Below are positions 43,994 through 55,449 of a stretch of 64,000 bases of DNA, piece after piece. The stretch spans positions 124,001-188,000 of the forward strand of contig MNCI01035712.1 in the NCBI GenBank assembly GCA_015680685.1, read 5' to 3'. The notes beneath the pieces were generated by a model. The model worked only from the letters and a program-made list of their open reading frames with translations, was not told the DNA's origin and did no database searches. The first letter of the stretch is position 1, and each line of letters begins with the position of its first letter. The stretch is from Gnetum montanum (lineage: Eukaryota; Streptophyta; Gnetopsida; Gnetales; Gnetaceae). Both the position numbers and the translations under genes were made by a program.

Positions 43994-44818
43994 TGATGAG
44001 CCACAATATCGTGTCTGTGATATCATGTATAGGATACCATGGCCTTCCATGCGATATCACGTACGCGATATTGTGGCTTGCCTCGTTGCCTATAAATAAG
44101 AGGTAGGTACACTTGGTTTGCATAGTTAGTCTTAGTCCCTTACCCAAAATCTTGCCTTTTCTCCCTCTTAGAGTTAGAATTATTTCTACATGCTCGTAGT
44201 AGGAGTCATAAAGTGAATAGATCTTTATTCGAGCATTGTGTACCTGAGCACACCTTGTGTATGGCAATAAAGATGAACTTTGTGCTAAACCTTGCAGCAT
44301 TCAAAATAGATTAATTAATGTTAATTACTATTACTTATCACTTTCCTTAGTTAATTAATGATTCTCTCTCACCCTACAACTCTCCTAAGTAAGCATACAG
44401 GGTACGATCACTTTAAGCATGCATGTAACACTTGGTAACCTAGTAACGATTAGCGTTTGGTAATTGCAGTAGTGTTGCACTAGTTTAGGATGTGTACGGC
44501 AAGTGAGAATGGATACTGGTGTTAGGATCAGTTAGAGCCTAGTTAATAAGTAGTCAAATTAAATTAGTTACATAGTTATCTCTATCCTCCCTTATTAGTA
44601 ACAGGACATAAAAACACAAAAAAGTATAAAAATCATATGCCTCAAGTTTACTTAACCATACAATAGTGACATACAAGTAAACTTGGGAAGACAACGATTG
44701 ATCAACCCATTCTTGTTCCACAAAAGCACATAAGCACTTAGTCCTTGAAATTCAATCGGATCATGTGTGGATACTCTTATTCGTATGGTTGAGTGTAGGG
44801 ATACCTCACCACTCATCA
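43994..44818 (+). repeat. 5' LTR of element P1
   Basis: The TATA box is TATAAATAAG at 44091 and the polyadenylation signal AATAAA at 44266-44271. In front of the TATA box is an inverted repeat, GCCACAATATCG (from 44000) and CGATATTGTGGC (to about 44077), with GATATC between. U3-R-U5 order fits these signals. Confidence 0.93.
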
Positions 44819-44819
44819 T

Positions 44820-44837
44820 TGGCGCTGTTGTCGGGGA
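44820..44837 (+). other. Primer-binding site of element P1
   Basis: TGGCGCTGTTGTCGGGGA starts two bases after the LTR. It is close to TGGCGCCGTTGCCGGGGA, complementary to the 3' end of plant tRNA-Asp, the usual primer of Athila/Tat-type elements. Confidence 0.8.
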
Positions 44838-44956
44838 CTTTATTGTTTGTGCGCTAACCAAAACATAGGAAATCTTTCACATCGTTGGAATGAACCCTTG
44901 GGGTTGGTTAAAGAAAAATAATAAATAATAATACATTGTACATTAAATAAACAATC

Positions 44957-47542
44957 ATGTCTCCTTCTTTGTACGAAAGTGTTTCACTACCTAGGTCTGA
45001 TACAGGGAACAATCGGAGGTGTAGTACACATGATAATCCACCAGTCCCTCAATAGTTTCGCGTGGTATATGTTCATCCTGACGAGTATATACCAAAATTT
45101 ACCTTTATCCTCCACTAGGATGAACAACTACATTGGCGAGATTTAGAAGGTAACATAGTGTTACCTCTCAATCATTCATTCCCAAGAATGCTTCTTCGTG
45201 ATCTCACACGAATTATCATGTAGCACTTACAGGTAGAATACATTGTGCATGATCATAAATCAAGAGAGTGTCGATCCACGAAGGCACAGCATCAAAGGGA
45301 CTTACAACAGAAGAGACATCATGAATCCATGAAGGGAAACTTGTTGCAAAATGTCCCACATGTCCTAAGTGAAAATGAGGGTGGTGAACCTACCTCAGGT
45401 AGTCGCCCACACAATGATGTTCCTCCCATTGACTTCGATCAAGGGGTTGTGTATCAGAATCTTTACTCAACTATCCATAACCCAGATTCTAGTACCAATA
45501 GACATAAAGGGTCTAAAAAAGAAACACGAACACATAACAAAGATGGACATTCCGATCGTAACTGTGATCAGGGCTGTGACCACTGAAGAGAAGGAAGTAG
45601 GCACCGATATGATGACAGTCTTCCTTCTTCTTTACCTTCATTGTCTCCTTCACCCTCTCCTTTAGGATTTGGATGTAGTCACAAGGAAAAAGACCATGAG
45701 GATAAGGGTAGGCAAAATGGGAGTCATAGAAAAAATATTCAAGAAAGGGGACGAGGGCACTCTAGAGAAACACACCATGAAAAAAGGGAGAGTAGGGAAC
45801 AACATAGGCATCATAGATACCACAGACTAGACGATCATGATGAACCCCTACTCACTACTTGAAGTATGCTAGATATAACTAAGGCTATTAGAATCCCAAC
45901 AAGGAACCAAAAAGATAGTAGGATTAAGAGATTAGACATGAACAACATCCCATGATTTGAAGGGGGGTACAATGCTGATCCTCAAAATCATCTACAAGCC
46001 TTTCATGATGCATGTGCCTTAAAAAACATAGAAAGTGAATGGAAAAAACTTAAGGTGTTCCCATGGACACTAGTCAAAGAAGTGGAGAGCTGGTACCAAT
46101 CCTTAGAACTAGAATCCATTCGTAAGTGTTGTACCATGTTAGAATTGTTCAATGATAAGTACCAAACGTAATCTTGAGTGTCCAACCTACGAAAGAAAAT
46201 CCAAGGATGGAAACAAGGAGGCCATGAACCCTTGGATGCTACCATGGGCTACTATTATGCACTGTTACATTGGTGTCCTAGCTATGGTTATTCGTAGAGG
46301 GATCAACTATGTCATCTTGTAGATGGGCTTAGGCATGAAATGCGAAGAACCCTTGGGACGTATGCCCAAGGAAGACTATTTCAGCTTAGGATCTATCAAG
46401 TTTAAATATTATTAGAGCAAGTTGCTAAAGAAGAAGGTGAGCTACGGAAAAGAGAGAGTGTAGAGGAATATAACAGAGATCCTTCCCTTCAAAAGAGGGG
46501 AGTAAGATTTTGTGAGGATGAAGAAGAGTCACCACTTGAAGAGATGGTGAATAGGAAAACCTTGCCTATCCAAAAATTAGCATCAAAAGTATCAGAAAAG
46601 GTAGACCAAATGTGGGATTCCCTAGATGATAGATTTCAAACCGTTCTTAAAATAGTAGAGGAGTCTAGAGAGCAAGGTAGTGATCGCAAAAAAGGAAAAA
46701 AGAGAGAAACTGAACATGCATGTAACAAGGGTAAGGGCAAAGTTTCCATCATCAAGGAGGTTGTGAATTCAGATATGGACAATGATAGTGGATGCGAGAT
46801 ATGCCAATATGACCATCCTAAGGGATGTTACCCTATAATCTCACATTTGCACGAGTTTGAGATGTATGCACTCAACCCACAATTAAACAAAAGGCAAACA
46901 TCCCAAAGGTTACCTTATCCTCAAGGTAACTCAAGACAGTTCCACCAACCCTTAAGGTATTATCCAAGTGGAACTCCACCATAACCAATCGAGAAATATC
47001 AACAATGGTAGTACCCACAATCATGGGGAGTGCCACCACCAAGGCAATAGTATCCTTACTAGCAACCTGACTTGTATGAATATTACTTGTAGTAGCTAAT
47101 CTCTCCATGTGACTCTACTAGTAACATTACTCCCCAACCTCACTACCAAGCTCATGAGTATTATAGCACTCCTTCTCCTAGGGGTGATGTTCCACAAACA
47201 TACCATCCTTCTCATCTGGCTACACCTCTTCCACCCTTAACTCCATTACCACCTTCTTCAACTATGTAGGGTGAACTCCCTACCTAGTCGTAACAACTTA
47301 ATGCCACAAGGATTGTTAACACTCAACCTACTATTGGTTCTGACAACCGCATGAAGAAAAGACCTTTCTTTAGAACCAATAGTCCAACTAAGCCCTTACA
47401 ACCACAAGCGACTGATTCTTCAACCACCTTACTATCACTTAAAGCTTTAGAGGGTCCTTTCAACCTAAAAACCATGCTCAACACATACAGTCATGTTAAC
47501 TCATGTCATCACCGATTGGATAAAAGTTGGCCATCTTCATAG
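44957..47542 (+). pseudogene. Gag of element P1
   Basis: The ATG at 44957 starts a frame that stays in register to 47542, with several stops. It codes a charged His/Arg/Lys-rich N-terminal region (to about 45860), then the Gag core: DPQNHLQAFHDACALKN, WYQSLELESIRKC and LFNDKYQT near 45975-46165. Next come GEL-type helical sequence, a Lys/Arg-rich linker and a knuckle CEICQYDHPKGC near 46795. The last part is Pro/Gln/Tyr-rich. Gag packages the RNA. The longest intact piece is 46544-46984 (146 residues). Confidence 0.85.
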
Positions 47543-47987
47543 GAAATTCTCTAATCTTGGGAGTCCTCTGATATATCTACAAATCACTGAAAATGACCTA
47601 TGCAAAGCTCTTTTGGATTCAAGTTCTGGTATCAACTTAATTTCTCAAGAAATGTACAAGGCCTGGAACTTGCCTCCCCTAAAAAAGAGTAACATTTGTT
47701 TAGAGTTGGTCGACCAGTCCATCACTATCCCATTGGGACTAGTGGAGGACATTGTCACCACTGTTTGTGGATGGTCATATCTAGTCGACTTCCTAGTGAT
47801 TCAAGTGAATAATGGTAAGGGGAACTTCCCAATCATAACAGGAAAAGCATCGCTAAGCATAATTGACATGCACCTAGGAATCCGTGATCTCTCCCTAGAA
47901 ATATCAAAGGAAAATACATTTGGAAAGATCAAGAAGAAGAAAGCTCCATGCATCCCATACAGTGACACAGGGTGTAATTGCGTGTAG
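47493..47987 (+). pseudogene. Protease of element P1
   Basis: This frame is +1 to gag. It reads KALLDSSSGINLISQEMYKA: the aspartic protease active site (D-S/T-G type, here DSSSG) at about 47615. The family usually has L(L/I)DxGSxxNL. WSYLVDFLVIQV and PIITGKASLS follow, as in Athila/Tat protease. It would cut the Gag-Pol precursor. The overlap of about 50 bases with the gag frame may be a mutation or a frameshift site. Confidence 0.8.
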
Positions 47988-48137
47988 AAGTCATGGTTTG
48001 TACAATGTTTAACATTGCCTACATGCAATCAGTGTGCACAAGTGACTGAAATACAAAGATGCCTGTATGCAGTAGCCACAAGATAGGAAGGCACCCAGTA
48101 GCTGACAGCTAATCAAGAGAGTAGTTCAACTATATGC

Positions 48138-49400
48138 ATGGAACCAACTAAGGGTTTAACTTGTGCTTACATTGATAGCATAGACACATTAGAGAAAGTC
48201 CATTACCAACTTCCAAGTCTTGACCTTGAAAATATCAACTGGGGGAAGTTTGAAATCCCTAATAAGTTTAAGCAAGAGCACCTTGAGCTAAAACCATTGC
48301 CAACCGGTATGGAATACACATTTCTTAAAAATGAAAAATCAGTAATTATTAATGTGAAGCTTGCTCCTCAAAAAAAAGAAAGATTGCTGAAAGTGATAAA
48401 TAAATGGTCAAAAGCCTTCACTTGGTCATATCCAAAATTAACTAGAATAGATCCTAAGATATGCCAACATAGAATTTACACTAACCCCTCCATGAAGCCT
48501 CGAAAAAAACCGTAGAGATGATTGAACCCAAAGCTAAAGCAAGTAGTTAAGGAAGAAATTGAATAGCTTCTAAAAGTTGGATTCATCTACCCCATTGCTG
48601 ATAGCAAATTGGTTAACCCCTTAGTTATAGTGCCCAAAAAGGAAGGCAAATGGAGGATGTGCATAGATTTCAAGCTACTAAACATGGCAACATTCAAGGA
48701 CCACTTTCCATTGCCATTTGTTGACCAAGTCTTAGACACCATTGCAGCGCATCGCTACTATAGTTTTCTAGATGGGTACAGTGGGTACAACCAAATACAA
48801 ATAGCTCTAAAAGATCAAGCCAAGACTACGTTCACCAGTCCTTGGGGAATATATACATACAAACAGATGTCGTTTGGCTTATGCAATGCCCCTGTAACGT
48901 TTCAATGATTAGTTCTAAGCATATTTCAGCAGTAGATAGGAAACGGTGTGGAGGTCTTCATGGATGACTTCTCCAGCTACGAAGAAAACTTTAATCAAGC
49001 CTTGGACTAGTTAGAGAAAGTATTAAAACAATGTGTAGAAACCAATTTAAGGCTCAACTGGTAGAAAAACCATTTGATAGTCCAAGAAGGCGTCGTACTA
49101 GGGCATAAAATTTCATGAACATGGATAGAGGTAGACCTTGAAAAGATCAAAGTTATCCAAGAAATTACCCGTCAACTAGAAACTATAAAAGATATCCGGT
49201 CATTCCTTGGACACACTAGTTACTACAAAAGGTTTATTGAGAACTTTTCAAAGGTTGCAAAACCATTGGTTGAACTAATGAAAAAGGGCATACCTTTCGA
49301 ATGGACCAGGGAATGCGAACTAGCTTTCCAAACTTTAAAACAGAAGCTAGTAGAAACACCTATCCTACAAGCTCCTAACTGGTCTAGGAAATTCCACATA
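48138..49400 (+). pseudogene. Reverse transcriptase of element P1
   Basis: It stays in the protease frame. NPLVIVPKKEGKWRMCIDFK and YYSFLDGYSGYNQIQIAL, then TFTSPWGIYTYKQMSFGLCN (48615-48900), VEVFMDDFSSYEENFNQAL (active site near 48962), IVQEGVVLGHKIS, SFLGHTSYYKRFIENFSKVA and PFEWTRECELAFQTLK are the ordered RT motifs with the connection domain start. Stops at 48507, 48906 and later positions break the frame. The catalytic FMDD is intact. Confidence 0.9.
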
Positions 49401-49904
49401 ATGACTGATGCATCCAACTATGCTTTAGGAGCCATACTTACATAATTAGATGATAGAAAATGTCCTTATTACATCCACTGTGCAAGTAGAAGTATCACTG
49501 GTGCACAACTTAACTACACTACAACAGAGAAAAAATTAATGGTTGTAGTGTTTGCACTAGAAACATTTAGGCACTATGTCTTGGGTTATAAGGTATTCAT
49601 ACACATAGATCATAATGCAATAAGGTTCCTAATAAATAAACCAATGGTAAACCCTCGCATCATACAATGGCTTGTAATCTTACAAGAGTTCGATCTTACG
49701 ATGATTGATCATAAAGGCACTGAGAACATAGTTGCTGATCATTTATCTCAGTTCCAATGGGACAACAAAGAGCATGAGTATCCAATTTTTGATTATTTCC
49801 CAAATGAACTCCTCTTTGCAGGTGTAGTGAATAATCAATTAACCACAGAGACAAACTGGTATAGTAGTATTCTCACTTCTTTCATTACACAACAAACACC
49901 ATAA
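49400..49904 (+). pseudogene. RNase H domain of element P1
   Basis: TDASNYALGAILT (49403), AQLNYTTTEKKLMVVVFALE, FIHIDHNAIRFLINK and ENIVADHLSQF give the Ty3/gypsy RNase H signature: D in TDAS, E in the TxxEK box, D in HIDH and D in ADHLS. It removes the RNA strand from the RNA/DNA hybrid. One stop (TAA after GAILT) interrupts it; 49539-49904 is open. Confidence 0.88.
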
Positions 49905-49979
49905 GGGTTTGATGCTAAAAAGAAACAACAGTTTCTTCACTATGCAAAGCATTTTATGAAAGTCTGGACAACTTTACAA

Positions 49980-51213
49980 AGTATGTCTTGATGGCTTGAT
50001 CCGATGGTATGTTCCCGATGTAGATCAACTACAAGTTCTCCAAGATGCTCATGAGGGTCCTTGTGGGGGTCATTATGCCAAGAGACAAACAACCATTAAG
50101 ATCTTTCTTGTAGGATATTATTGGCCTACATTGTTCTAGGATGCTCATCATTTTGTCCAATCTTGTGAGTGCTATCAACATGATGGGGGGATGACTGCTA
50201 GAATGGAGGATCCACAACAATGGATTCAACCTTTAGAACCCTTCAACATTTAGGGAATTGAGTTTATGGGGCTGATTACACCAATGTCCAATGGAAAATC
50301 TTATATTATTGTTGCCATTTATTACCTTACAAAATGGGCAAAAGTAGTTGTTGTTAAGGATTGTACATCATCTACAGTTGCATGATTTGTTCAACAACAA
50401 AACGTAAGTAGGTTTGGTGTGCCTCATGCACTTATTTTTGATAATGGTACATACTTCATAGGTGTGACTGTTCAAAAATTAATGCAATGCTTAGGGGTTG
50501 AGGATAAATTGGCTACACCATATCATCCCTAAGCAAATAGTCAAGCCGAAGTCACCAACAGGGAGATTACAAAAATATTGACAAGAACCATTAGCAAGTT
50601 TAGGTGAGACTGGAGCACTAAACTGAATGATGCTATTTGGGCATACTTCTCCACATGAAAACTCCCTATAGGCTACTCTCCCTATGAGTTAGTGTATGGT
50701 AAATTATCAACGTTTCCAATTCAAATTGAGCCCCATATACTATCCATGACATGTGACCTCAACCTTGACCTTGATCTAGCACAAAAACAATGGTTGATGA
50801 TCCTTAACCTACTAGATGAGAATTGATTCACCATCCTGTCATCTAAAAAATTGCACAAGGCCTTCAATAAACAACGTCATGATCTAAGAATTAGGAAAGT
50901 TAAATATCAATTGGAAGACAAGGTTCTCTACTGGAATCCCACACATGTGCCACAACATACCAAATCTCAAACACTGTGGGAAGGACCTTATGTCATTCAT
51001 ACAAATTTTCCTTCAAGGGCCATGATGATATACAAACCTGAGAGCTTGGATAAGAAACCATTGGTCAACGTCCAACAAACCAAACCTTTCCATGAGCTTA
51101 GAATAGCCAGTACTCATACTACCTTTGTTGGCGAACAACCTTGCTCACTATTTCGGATCTCCTCCTTCCAACTCAGTCGTGGGGGAGATGGCCACCTTTG
51201 CCAGCAATTCTAG
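49980..51213 (+). pseudogene. Integrase of element P1
   Basis: In a frame different from RT, HEGPCGGHYAKRQTTIKIF and CECYQHDG form the HHCC zinc domain (about 50050-50180). QQWIQPLEPFNI leads to the core: IYYLTKWAKVVVV (first catalytic Asp lost, Ile present), IFDNGTYF (second Asp, 50437) and NSQAEVTNREI (catalytic Glu). KVLYWNPTH-type and LWEGPYVI (50980) form the C-terminal GPY/F module. Several stops are present. Loss of the first catalytic Asp alone would block strand transfer. Confidence 0.85.
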
Positions 51214-53094
51214 GCCCTCAACCCTTTTTGTATTTTTTGTTTTACATATTTTTTTACATATTTCTTCAATCTTTCTTATTTTTCTTTTACAGCATCATTC
51301 ACATTTTTACTATTGCTTTGTTTGGTTGATTTACTTTCATTCGTCATATAATAAGTGCTCTTGATGGTGGATTGAATTATATATTATTGATTACTGATGT
51401 TTGGTTTTTACCTCTGAATTATGATGCTGATATTATGATATGGTTCTTTTGATAAAATAGGTAATGAGTCCACGTTGTCCAATCATCCATTCAACTCTGT
51501 GGTCTCCCTTGGCTTGGAATTGTACAGTCCCTTTTTTCTAATCAACTTCTTAATAAATTGGTGGCTTGGTATTTTTCAAACTAAAGGAAGGACTCAATGG
51601 TTCAAAAGGGTGTGACTTCAAGGGGATTCGATGCATTTGTGCTAGCCATTCTCTTAGGTCCTTGGATGCTTTTTCTTAGCTTTTCCATCATTCTACCATC
51701 AATCAAATATCAAGAAGCTGAGTGAACAAAAATAAGTCTTTACATGGTGTGGTTCTTATGAAAAAAAAGTGGGAATTCAAAGCACACCCCTTAGACATAA
51801 TAAAGTAATATGGGCTACAAGCACTAGTTATGGCACTAGAAAGACATGTTACCCATGCCTAAAGGTTTCCTCTAACTAAGGCCCTTTCTCGCTTCCTACT
51901 TCTCCATCTCGCTCTCCTTGCAATGGTGGTGACTCTTCGTGGAGGCATTCTTGTTGCTTCAAGAGGATGGATTGGCCAAGTGTATTGATGCGAGGTCACT
52001 GAGTATGGTTGGTTTGAGTCTAGATTTGGAATGAGTTCTACTTAGTCACATTAACCATGACATACACAAGGGACTTTACACAACTTTGCTCTTGGGATTC
52101 CATTCCATTTCTCCTCTCCTTCTTTCTTTCCATTTTCCACCTCATTTCCGATTTTATGATTAGTCCATATCTTGGTTGATGCATTTTTTTTCCTTGGTAA
52201 ATTCTTGTGGGTAAGTTTTTAACTCTTGCTTCCAAATGACATTCCTAGAGCCTACGGATTGTTTGGTTTAAGGGTTTGTTAGGGCATAAAGGGCATGAGC
52301 CTACTTTGGGGAGGATCCACTGGCATTCCTTTTTGATGCAACTATTAAGTTCTTTTCCTTAACATTCTTTGAAATCAACCATTTCTTGTTTCATCCCCAT
52401 CTTTGACATCCACTTTACTGTCGTTGCCATTGTTATTTTTCCCATCTTGCTTGTTTCTTATAATTTTCCATCTTATTGCTAGTAGAGGTTCGCTCTTACT
52501 CGTGGGGGCCCTGGCACAAATTTTTTAATTTCTCTATTCTATTACTTGCCTAACCCCTACACCTTGGGTAGTTATCAGTAATAAACCTCTAACCCATTTT
52601 CTACCATAACCACAACCTAGCCAATGCACTTTATATCGAGGTAAGATATTAATTGCATTGTGGCTTACTTATCCTTGATCATTTGTGACTGTGTTGTATG
52701 TGCAAATAGCGATTACATGAACTATTGACTAGAATAGGAGGAAGCACTTTGGATGGATTGGAGCAGGAATGTTTATGTTGGGAAAAAGTCTGATCATGTG
52801 CCTATGGATAAACAATAGAGGGCACAATCTCGGCATTGGCAACAACACACTTTATTTTCTTTTCTCCCTCTTTCTCTTCAAGCTATCAAGTGAAGGTGTG
52901 GATGTCATCCATGTATAGTGTTCACCACAAAGGGCGTGAACACCAATGTTGTGATATGTTTGTTGATCTGTTCACTAGGCACTTTGAGTCTATTATTCCC
53001 TATCACCATTAGTTCTCATTCAGTCAATAATCCCATACCTTCCCAATATTTTTTAAGGAACTCGAGGACAATTTTTTATTTATTCATGGGTATA
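51214..53094 (+). other. 3' non-coding region of element P1
   Basis: About 1.9 kb lies between integrase and the 3' LTR. No env-like or other frame of note is visible. The first 0.7 kb matches P0 at 43330-43993 and the next part matches 53925-54334. A short purine-rich CATGGGTATA stretch abuts the LTR and may be the polypurine tract. Confidence 0.6.
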
Positions 53095-53919
53095 TGATGA
53101 GCCACAATATCGTGTCTATGATATCATGTACATGATATCATGAACTTCCATGTGATATCACATACGTGATATCGTGGCCTACCTTGTTACCTATGAATAA
53201 GAGGTGGGCGCACTTGGTTTGCATAGTTAGTCTTAGTCCCTTACCCAAACTCTTGCCTTTTCTCCCTCTTTCAATTAGAATTATTTCTCTGTGCCCATAG
53301 TAGGAGTCATAAAGTAAACAGATCTTTATTCGAGCATTATGTACCTGAGCACACCTTGTGTACAACAATAAATAAGAACTTTGTGATAAACCTTGTAGCA
53401 TTCAGAATAGATTAATTATTGTTAATTATTGTTACTTAATGCTTTCCTTAGTTAATTAATGATTCTCTCTCACCCTACAACTCTCCTAAGTAAGCACACA
53501 TGGTAAAATCACTTCGAGCATGCATGTAACACTTGGTAACCCAGTAACAATTAGTGTTTGGTAATCCCAGTAGTGTTGCACTAGTTCAGGATGTGTACAG
53601 TAAGTGAGAACAGATACTGGTGTTAGGATCAATTAGAGCCTAGTTAATAAGTAGTCAAATTAAATTAGTTACTTAGTTATCTCTCTCCTCCCTTATTAGT
53701 AGTAGGACATAAAAACACAAAAAGGTATAAAAATAATATGCCTCAATTTTACTCAACCATACAATTGTGACATACAAGTAATCTTGGAAAGATAATAATT
53801 GATCAACCCATTCTTGTTTCACAAAGGCACATAAGCACTTAGTCCTTGGAATTTGACTGGATCATGTGTGGACACTCATATTCATATGGTTGAACATATG
53901 GATACCTCACTGCTCATCA
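53095..53919 (+). repeat. 3' LTR of element P1
   Basis: It is collinear with 43994-44818 and of the same length. It is followed by target bases TTATG. Differences include ATGATATCATGA for AGGATACCATGG in the U3 motif block. Confidence 0.93.
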
Positions 53920-53924
53920 TTATG

Positions 53925-54334
53925 TCTCGAGGTGGTGGATCGGTCTTAGAGTGATGATATGAAGTCACTAAATGTGATTGATTTTTGTCTAGACTAAGGT
54001 TGGACTTTGTCAAGTCTTTTAACCATAGAATCCACAAGGGACTTCATGTGACCATGATGGGGAATTCCATTCCACTTTCTCTCTCATCCATCACTACATT
54101 CCATAACCCACCTCACTGTTGATTTCCATGTTTTTGTTCAATGTCTTAGTTTGATGTGTTGAAATTCTTGGGTAGATTCTTCTAGATTTGGTCCTTAACT
54201 TTTCATCAACATTAATCAACTGTGGGGTGCACAGACTCCTTGGTTGAAGTTATTCAAGTGCAAAAAAAGGCATGTACCTACTATTGGAAGGACCCACTTG
54301 CATATCTTCTTGTTGGATTAATTAAGTTCCTTAT
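53925..54334 (+). mobile_element. Fragment of older element P0, middle part
   Basis: It is collinear with 51960-52350 of P1 (GGGACTTCATGTGACC versus GGGACTTTACACAAC; GGGGAATTCCATTCCACTT versus GGGATTCCATTCCATTT). It continues the P0 fragment left of P1 and is cut at 54335 by the minus-strand element. Confidence 0.75.
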
Positions 54335-55193
54335 TGATGAATGGCGAGGTACCCCTACACTCAGCAATACAAATACGAGTGTTCATGCACGATCCGGTCG
54401 AAATCTGCAGATAGGCTAGTTGTGGTATTTAGATGGTTACACATTGATCGCAATTTGTTAGCTTCCCACCTAGACTAGTATTTATGTTATCACGTATGGT
54501 TTATTCCAAAGTGAGGCGCATGATGTGATCCTAAACTAGCATTGCTCCTAGAGACAAGGGAAAATAATCTTGTTTAAGCTAATAGGAAATGGAAAAAGGG
54601 AATCTAAGCTAGCTTAAGTGTGATGAGCATCCATACACATCTTGAACCTCATGTACTACTGCTAGGATTACCAAGTGCATGTTACTTAAGCACTCCTAGA
54701 TACACTAATGGGTTACCAAGTAGTTACACTTAAATGTTTGTGATTAAGTTGTACTCATTCTGCATTTAATAACATGAAATATAAATGATGATAAAGTAAA
54801 TATTAAATAAAGAAAATAGTAAATAAAAATTAACAATTAAAGTAATTAAGAGCTAAATGGGTGCTGCAATGATGAAGTAATCTCGATCTTTATTGCCAGT
54901 CATGTGTGTGTCCAAGTACGTTACACTTGAATAAAGGTGTTGTAAAATTACAATCATCATGCTGCAGGCATGCACTAGGGGAAATAAATGAACTAAAAAT
55001 AAACAAAAAGACTCCACTTCTACTCGACTTACTCCTTTTTTCCTGTGCACCCAAATGTGTATTTATAGGCTAACACAGGAATCACGATATCATGTATCTG
55101 ATATCATAATTTAGGTTGCGATATCACGTACCTGATATCATGGATCTGATATCGCAAGTCTAATATTGGAACCTAACAAATCATGGTTCATCA
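54335..55193 (-). repeat. 3' LTR of element M3
   Basis: In minus orientation it starts TGATGAACCATGATTTG. GATATC palindromes (55085-55160) precede a TATA box (minus CCTATAAATACAC, about 55061). A short G-rich ATGGGGGTA lies next to it (55194-55202, minus) and fits a polypurine tract. Confidence 0.88.
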
Positions 55194-55449
55194 TACCCCC
55201 ATGATTGAATGAAAACTCTTCCTTGAGTCGAACAAAATGAGAACAAGCCCAATTGATTACATAGTGGATAGGTATGGGATTATTAACTGACTAGGAATTT
55301 ATTCATGCCATAGTGGAGAGTTGAACACAACAAAATTAGGACACAAACACAAAATTACAAAATTTATTGGCACTCATGTGGTTCTTAGTGGTAGTGGTTC
55401 CTCCATGGATCTCTTCCCCTTATCTTGTGCTCCAGGTTTTGGAAGTTGA

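Larger units (their letters stand above)
43994..53919 (+). mobile_element. Complete Ty3/gypsy (Athila/Tat-like) retrotransposon, element P1
   Basis: Two LTRs of exactly 825 bp (43994-44818 and 53095-53919) with TGATGAG...CTCATCA ends are flanked by TTATG at 43989-43993 and 53920-53924. The interior holds, in order, a tRNA-Asp-type PBS, gag with a CX2CX3H-type knuckle, protease, RT, RNase H and integrase; these features point to the Athila/Tat side of Ty3/gypsy. Stops throughout and two frame changes (near 47500 and between 49900 and 50850) show that it cannot move on its own. LTRs differ at many positions, so the insertion is old. No env-like frame was recognised in the 1.9 kb after integrase. 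Confidence 0.93.

Noticed and set aside
45245-45862. Arg/His-rich frames as an SR-type splicing protein
   Set aside because: They are in the same frame as, and upstream of, the Gag core of P1, and follow its PBS; they are the N-terminal part of gag.
51214-53094. Env-like third gene of an Athila element
   Set aside because: No long frame, signal peptide or transmembrane pattern could be read in the 1.9 kb after integrase.
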